Below are positions 59,735 to 64,000 of a stretch of 64,000 nucleotides of DNA, piece by piece. Below the pieces are notes generated by a model, which saw only the letters and a program-made list of their open reading frames with translations, made no database searches and was not told the origin of the DNA. A program made the translations under genes and the position numbers. Each line of letters opens with the position of its first letter. Positions within the stretch are counted from its first letter, which is position 1. This stretch comes from G963666535 sp963666535 (GTDB taxonomy: Bacteria > Bacillota > Clostridia > Oscillospirales > Oscillospiraceae), in NCBI GenBank assembly GCA_963666535.1, contig OY762913.1, positions 496,001-560,000 of the forward strand. Reading direction: 5' to 3'.

Positions 59735-60544
59735 TCAGTGAGACGCGGCTGTCCGTGGGATGCTGATGGTGAGTAGAATGTCATTCTCCCGATCCTCCCG
59801 CTGGTAAACAGCGTTTACGCCAGCTCCACGCATCAAATCCATACTGTGTGTAATTGTGTTTAAAAACAACCGCACATCTTTCAGGATGTAGCTGGGCTTT
59901 CTCAGCGGGGGCGTGGGCTCTTTCAACAGGGAATCAATGTACGTATCGGTTTGTGCCACATTGAGATCGCGTGCCGTGATATAGGCCAGGGCAGACAGAC
60001 GCCGCTCATTGTCCGGGAGGCGGAGCAGCGCTCTGGCATGGCGCTCGGATAGGTTATGCTCCATTAAAAGGGAGACAATCTCCGGCGACAGGCGGAGCAG
60101 CCGCAGTTTGTTGGCGACTGCGGACTGTGACTTGCCCACCTTGCGGGCGGCCTCGTCCTGAGACAATCCATAGGCCTCAATTAGATGAGACAAGGCGGCG
60201 GCTTCTTCCATGTAGTCTAGATCCCGACGCTGAATGTTTTCCACCAGTGCCAGCAGAGAAGAGTCCTCCTCATTTACCTGCATCAGCAGGCAAGGGACGC
60301 GGGAAAGCTGCGCCATGCGGGCCGCGCGCAGACGGCGCTCGCCGGCAATCAGCTCATAACGGTGGCCCTCCCGCCGTACCGTAAGGGGCTGCAGCACACC
60401 GTGTTGACGGATGCTGAGGGACAGCTCTTCCAATGCATTCCGGTCAAATTGTCGCCGGGGCTGATTGGGGTTAGGATCAATGTCCTCCGTGGGGAGAAGG
60501 AGAACGCGACCGCTTAGTAGGCTGTTGATTTGCGACAGAGGCAT
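59735..60544 (-). CDS. noc: Nucleoid occlusion protein Noc (ParB paralogue)
   Basis: The 269-residue ParB-family protein has the CTP motifs GERRLRAAR (residues about 69-77) and ENIQRRDLDYMEEA (about 104-117) and a helix-turn-helix LSQDEAARKVGKSQSAVANKL (about 126-146, split). The QSxxANK signature in the recognition helix is that of Noc, where ParB has RPxVANA. Noc blocks FtsZ assembly over the chromosome. The Bacillus Noc membrane helix at the N-terminus is not obvious here (MPLSQINSLLSGRVLLL is hydrophobic but differs). AAGGAGGG lies 7 nt before ATG 60544. It is next to parA as usual. Confidence 0.85.
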   Translation of the reverse strand: MPLSQINSLLSGRVLLLPTEDIDPNPNQPRRQFDRNALEELSLSIRQHGVLQPLTVRREGHRYELIAGERRLRAARMAQLSRVPCLLMQVNEEDSSLLALVENIQRRDLDYMEEAAALSHLIEAYGLSQDEAARKVGKSQSAVANKLRLLRLSPEIVSLLMEHNLSERHARALLRLPDNERRLSALAYITARDLNVAQTDTYIDSLLKEPTPPLRKPSYILKDVRLFLNTITHSMDLMRGAGVNAVYQREDRENDILLTISIPRTAASH

Positions 60545-60626
60545 GACGGGACCCTCCTTTGTAGAAGATACCCATATTTTACCAGACATGGAGGAGAAAA
60601 AAAGCGAAATACGTCACAGTGAAATA

Positions 60627-60661
60627 AAAACCGTGGAATGGTAGCCTCATTCCACGGTTTT
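60627..60661. terminator. Hairpin upstream of noc
   Basis: AAAACCGTGGAATG / CATTCCACGGTTTT stem with a 7-nt loop, bearing A and T runs on both sides, between the Ca2+ ATPase and noc. Confidence 0.75.
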
Positions 60662-60742
60662 CAGCAAATTTACTGCATAAAATTTTTCCTTCCATGTTGG
60701 GAAATGATGTGAATGGGGAAAGACGGCAGAATGGAGAACAAA

Positions 60743-60771
60743 GCGCCGCCTAAGGATGGCATAGGCGGCGC
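60743..60771 (-). terminator. Terminator of the Ca2+ ATPase gene
   Basis: GCGCCGCCTA / TAGGCGGCGC stem with a 9-nt loop, immediately after the minus-strand stop; TTTGTT follows on that strand. Confidence 0.75.
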
Positions 60772-60776
60772 TTGTA

Positions 60777-63419
60777 TCATGTTTTCGGTGAAACGCTCTG
60801 CCATTGTCGGGCTGTGCGCATAGGGCGGGTTACCCTGCGAATACGGCGGCGCAGCGCCTTAGAAGCCTCGCAGAAGAAGATGGGCGCCGTTGCCAGTAAA
60901 ACAACTGCGCCCCACTGCATCGCAGACAGAGGCACCACAGAGAACACCTTTTGCAGTGCGGGCAGGATCAGGACAACAACCTGCATTGCGCCGCCCACCA
61001 AAAAGGCACGGTTCAGGGGGTGGTTGGAAAACACGCCCAGAGAAAACAGAGAGACCGATTCGCTGCGGACATTATAGGCATGAAAGAGCTGGCTGAAGGT
61101 AAGGGTTGCAAAGGCCATGGTGTTGGCGGTGGCCATATTGCCGGAAAGAAGCGGCCCCAGCAGATAGGCGCACAGCGTCAGCAGCCCCACCATGCAGCCC
61201 TGCCGCAGCAAGCGGAAGGAGAAGCCGACGGTGAATAGAGACTCTCGTGGGCTGCGGGGCGGCTGGGTCATGACGTCGTTTGCCACTGGCTCCATGCCCA
61301 ACGCCAGCGCGGGGAGAGAGTCGGTCACCAGGTTCAGCCACAGCAGCTGAACCGGAAGCAGTGGCATTTGTGGCAGGTCGAGGATGGTGGCCACAGCGAT
61401 TACCAGAATCTCGCCAAGATTGCAGGAGAGCAAATAATGAATGGCTTTCTTAATGTTGGTGTAAACCCCTCGTCCCTGCCGCACGGCGGCAACGATGGTG
61501 GCGAAGTTATCATCCGTTAGGATCATATCTGCCGCGCTTCGGGCCACGTCGGTTCCCGAGCGCCCCATGGCGCAGCCGATGTCCGCGGCCTTGAGGGCGG
61601 GCGCATCATTCACGCCGTCCCCCGTCATGGCCACCACATAGCCTTTTTTCTGCCAGGCCTGGACAATGCGCAGTTTGTGCTCGGGGGTGACGCGGGCAAA
61701 GACCGCGATGCGGGCGACGTCTGATTCCAGCATGCTCTGTGGCATAAAGTCCAGGTCGGCGCCGGTCACCGCGATATCTCCCGGTCGGCAGATGTCCAGC
61801 TGCTTCGCGATGGCCGCGGCGGTCAGTTTGTGGTCACCGGTGATCATGACCGGCCGAATTCCGGCGGCGCGGCAGGCGGCAACCGCCCGCGCCGCTTCCG
61901 GGCGGGGTGGGTCGATCATGCCAAGCAGCCCGACAAAGGTCAGTTCGTGCTCCAATGTGGTATCGAGCCGCAGGGGGAGGGTTTTTAGATCGCGGACCGC
62001 AACCCCCAGCACCCGCAGGGCGCGTCCAGCCATATCGTCAGCGGCGGCGGAAATGCGCTGCCGCTGCCCTTCGTTGAGCGGCAAGGCGCGAAATGCAGAG
62101 CAGCGGGTTAGCAGCACATCGGGCGCGCCCTTGACGAAAACACGATACCCGCCTTCCGGCAGGGAGCAGATAACGCTCATGAGCTTGCGGGAGGAATCAA
62201 AGGGGACTTCACCGCGGCGGGGGTAGTCCCGATCCAGCCGGCTTTTATCGAGACCCTCGGCCCGTGCGGCGTCCACCAGGGCGGCTTCGGTCGGGTCGCC
62301 TGTGATCTTCCCCTCCCGCGAAACGGTGCAGTCGTTGCACAATGCGCCGGCAAGGAGTGTTTCCCGCTGGGCGGGGCCGACCGGCCAAAGCTCGGTGACC
62401 GCCATTTTGTTGCGGGTCAGCGTGCCGGTCTTGTCCGAACAGATGACTCCCGCACAGCCCAGCGTTTCCACGGCGGGCAGGCGCTTGATAATGGCATTTT
62501 TACCCGCCATGTCCTTCACGCCCATGGCCAGCACAATGGTGACGATGGCGGGCAGCCCCTCTGGAATGGCCGCCACAGCCAGAGAAACCGCCGTGAGGAA
62601 CATATCCAAAAGAACCTTTCCCCGCAGAAGCCCGATGGCAAACAGCACGGCACAGACGGCCACGCAAAGAAAGGAAAGCGTTTTCGATACCTCTGCCATT
62701 TTGCACTGCAGAGGCGTGCGAAGATCCCCCGTTTGGTGGAGCAGAAGGGCCACCCGGCCCACAGCGGTGTCCATCCCCGTGGCGGTGACAATGGCCGTGC
62801 AGTGACCGCCGGTGAGAACGGTGGCAGACAGGAGCATATTCCGCCGGTCGGCCAAGGGCGTGTCCGGCGGAAGGGCATCGACCGTCTCCTTGGACACAGG
62901 CACGGATTCTCCCGTCATAGCCGACTCGTCAGCGGTAACACCCGCGCACTCTAAAATACGTGCATCGGCCGGGACCAAGTCCCCCGCTTCCAACTGGATC
63001 ATGTCGCCGGGAACCAATTTGGCCGTATCCACACAGAGCAGCTGTCCATCCCGCAACACTTTTGCCTTTGGAGCGGAGAGCTTTTCCAACGCGTCCATTG
63101 CGCGGCGAGCGTTGTCCTCCTGTAAAATAGAGATGACGGCATTGACCGCTACGATAATCAGGATAATAGCGGCATCCAGCGCATCGCCTTCCCCGACAAA
63201 GAGAGACAGCGCCGCCGCGGCCAGAAGGACCAGGATCATGGGGTCCTTTAGCTGATTGAGAACGCGAAGGGGAAGGGGAACCGGCTTAATCCGGTCCAAT
63301 TGATTCGGCCCGTACTTAGATAGCTGTTTGGCCGCGGAATGGGCGCTCAGTCCGCGGGTTTTGTTACTGTCCAGCAGCTTGAGCAGCTGGGCGGGGGGGA
63401 TACTGTGCCATTGTGTCAT
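60777..63419 (-). CDS. P-type Ca2+-transporting ATPase
   Basis: An 880-residue P-type ATPase of the type II (SERCA/PMCA-like) class, with ten membrane helices. The A domain has TGESVPV (residues about 168-174), the phosphorylation site is CSDKTGTLT (about 332-340, Asp in DKTGT), nucleotide-binding KGAPD (about 435), hinge TGDGVNDAPALKAAD (about 600-614), and calcium-site residues in AAIPEGLPAIVT (helix 4) and LWLNLVTDSLPALALG (helix 6). It exports calcium using ATP. The N-terminus is the cation-ATPase N domain. AAGGAGCG precedes the ATG. Confidence 0.93.
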   Translation of the reverse strand: MTQWHSIPPAQLLKLLDSNKTRGLSAHSAAKQLSKYGPNQLDRIKPVPLPLRVLNQLKDPMILVLLAAAALSLFVGEGDALDAAIILIIVAVNAVISILQEDNARRAMDALEKLSAPKAKVLRDGQLLCVDTAKLVPGDMIQLEAGDLVPADARILECAGVTADESAMTGESVPVSKETVDALPPDTPLADRRNMLLSATVLTGGHCTAIVTATGMDTAVGRVALLLHQTGDLRTPLQCKMAEVSKTLSFLCVAVCAVLFAIGLLRGKVLLDMFLTAVSLAVAAIPEGLPAIVTIVLAMGVKDMAGKNAIIKRLPAVETLGCAGVICSDKTGTLTRNKMAVTELWPVGPAQRETLLAGALCNDCTVSREGKITGDPTEAALVDAARAEGLDKSRLDRDYPRRGEVPFDSSRKLMSVICSLPEGGYRVFVKGAPDVLLTRCSAFRALPLNEGQRQRISAAADDMAGRALRVLGVAVRDLKTLPLRLDTTLEHELTFVGLLGMIDPPRPEAARAVAACRAAGIRPVMITGDHKLTAAAIAKQLDICRPGDIAVTGADLDFMPQSMLESDVARIAVFARVTPEHKLRIVQAWQKKGYVVAMTGDGVNDAPALKAADIGCAMGRSGTDVARSAADMILTDDNFATIVAAVRQGRGVYTNIKKAIHYLLSCNLGEILVIAVATILDLPQMPLLPVQLLWLNLVTDSLPALALGMEPVANDVMTQPPRSPRESLFTVGFSFRLLRQGCMVGLLTLCAYLLGPLLSGNMATANTMAFATLTFSQLFHAYNVRSESVSLFSLGVFSNHPLNRAFLVGGAMQVVVLILPALQKVFSVVPLSAMQWGAVVLLATAPIFFCEASKALRRRIRRVTRPMRTARQWQSVSPKT

Positions 63420-63524
63420 AGCTGTCGCTCCTTATGTAATGGACTTGCAGATGCAATTACCATTATAAGGAAAATGTAGCGGCGCATTTAAGGGAAAAAG
63501 GGACTCTCCCACATAGAACGGCAG

Positions 63525-63566
63525 AAGAAGACGCGCCCACCGCCTATGCGGTGGGCGCGTCTTCTT
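63525..63566 (-). terminator. Terminator of the PpiC-type gene
   Basis: A 19-bp perfect stem (AAGAAGACGCGCCCACCGC and complement) with a CTAT loop, with CTTCTTCT after it on the minus strand. Confidence 0.85.
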
Positions 63567-63613
63567 TCAATACGGATAGAGCGCGAGGGTGCGATTGTTT
63601 TTCGCAATAGGAT

Positions 63614-64000
63614 TTAACCGTTGCGAAGGGTGGCCAGCGCGGTGTAAAATGCTTGAATGTCAAGATTTGTGTAGGCATCCGTATAGGTCACCTCGGCGGA
63701 ATCCAGCCATTCGGCCAGCAGCGCGTCAAAGCGAGCCGCAACATAGTCCTCTCTGCAATCCGAGGGCTCCACGGCAAGCCTTTGGATAATGTGATAACCG
63801 TAAGAGCTTTGGACAACGTCGCTGATCTTGCCCACATTCAGGGCCAAGGCGGCGGTTTCAAACTCTGCTACCATTTTGCCGGAGGAGGTCAGGTAGCCAT
63901 CGGGGTTTTCGGCAAGGCCGGTGTCCTCGCTGTATTCGTTCATCAGCGTGTCGAACAGCGTGAGGGGGTCAGAGCTTGCCCGCAGCTGGGCCAGCAGATC
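63614..64000 (-). CDS. PpiC-type peptidyl-prolyl isomerase, C-terminal part only
   Basis: The reading frame is open to the window edge; 128 residues are visible, from DLLAQLRASSDP onward. The segment DGYLTSSGKMVAEFETAALALN...GKISDVVQSSYGYHIIQRL matches the second half of a parvulin domain (PpiC/PrsA/SurA), which folds secreted proteins outside the membrane. The following helical region (ARFDALLAEWLDSAEVTY) is the usual C-terminal part. The N-terminal signal and domain lie beyond the right edge, so lipoprotein (PrsA-like) or anchored nature is unknown. Confidence 0.85.
   Translation of the reverse strand, partial: DLLAQLRASSDPLTLFDTLMNEYSEDTGLAENPDGYLTSSGKMVAEFETAALALNVGKISDVVQSSYGYHIIQRLAVEPSDCREDYVAARFDALLAEWLDSAEVTYTDAYTNLDIQAFYTALATLRNG

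Overview
This is a 64-kb chromosomal window from a low-abundance-AT, anaerobe-type Firmicute, most likely a Clostridia member near the Oscillospiraceae. The evidence is the origin-linked gene order (dnaA-dnaN-yaaA-recF-remB-gyrB-gyrA on one side, rpmH-rnpA-yidD-yidC-khpB on the other), RNase Y next to YmdB, a YabM-MazG-RqcP block, a T-box leader, Gram-positive LexA boxes, sigma-A promoters of the TTGACA-17-TATAAT type, and strong AGGAGG ribosome sites with GTG and TTG starts in use. The genus cannot be fixed from the sequence alone.

Layout. From 1 to 6.8 kb lie an MFS transporter (cut by the left edge), a small membrane protein under a LexA-box promoter, YbaK, shikimate kinase, a DEAD-box helicase, a zinc-ribbon membrane protein and dCMP deaminase; three copies of an unusual multi-hairpin repeat sit between these genes. 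From 6.9 to 16.1 kb on the plus strand are a polysaccharide deacetylase, a bactofilin, RNase Y, YmdB, the SbcD/YhaO-YhaN pair and signal peptidase I. From 22.0 down to 16.2 kb on the minus strand is a compact operon: zinc-ribbon protein, purine nucleoside phosphorylase, MTA/SAH deaminase, YabM-like flippase, MazG, HU and RqcP. From 22.4 to 27.6 kb is a complete branched-chain amino acid type ABC importer (livKHMGF), with a hairpin-rich gap after livK. From 32.5 down to 27.8 kb are MoxR, DUF58, a membrane protein and MnmA, the last ending in the fourth repeat copy.

The replication-initiation region covers 33 to 45.8 kb. dnaA, dnaN, yaaA, recF, remB, gyrB, gyrA, a small membrane protein and rnhA run leftward; rpmH, rnpA, yidD, yidC and khpB run rightward. 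DnaA boxes cluster between dnaA and dnaN. From 45.8 to 49.8 kb a PLP decarboxylase-like gene, darA, holB and ricT follow. From 64 down to 49.9 kb everything is on the minus strand: a PpiC-type foldase (cut by the right edge), a Ca2+ ATPase, noc, parA, parB, a coiled-coil membrane protein, serS, a membrane protein, rsmG, minD, mgsA, then hisS-aspS behind a T-box. Three perfect parS sites lie in this part, confirming closeness to the origin.

The most interesting items are the hairpin-chain repeat family, whose terminus supplies the stop codon of two genes, the LexA-controlled small membrane protein that could be an SOS division inhibitor, and a hisS-aspS T-box whose best specifier candidate is an aspartate codon. 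No tRNA, rRNA, CRISPR array, transposase or prophage was recognised.
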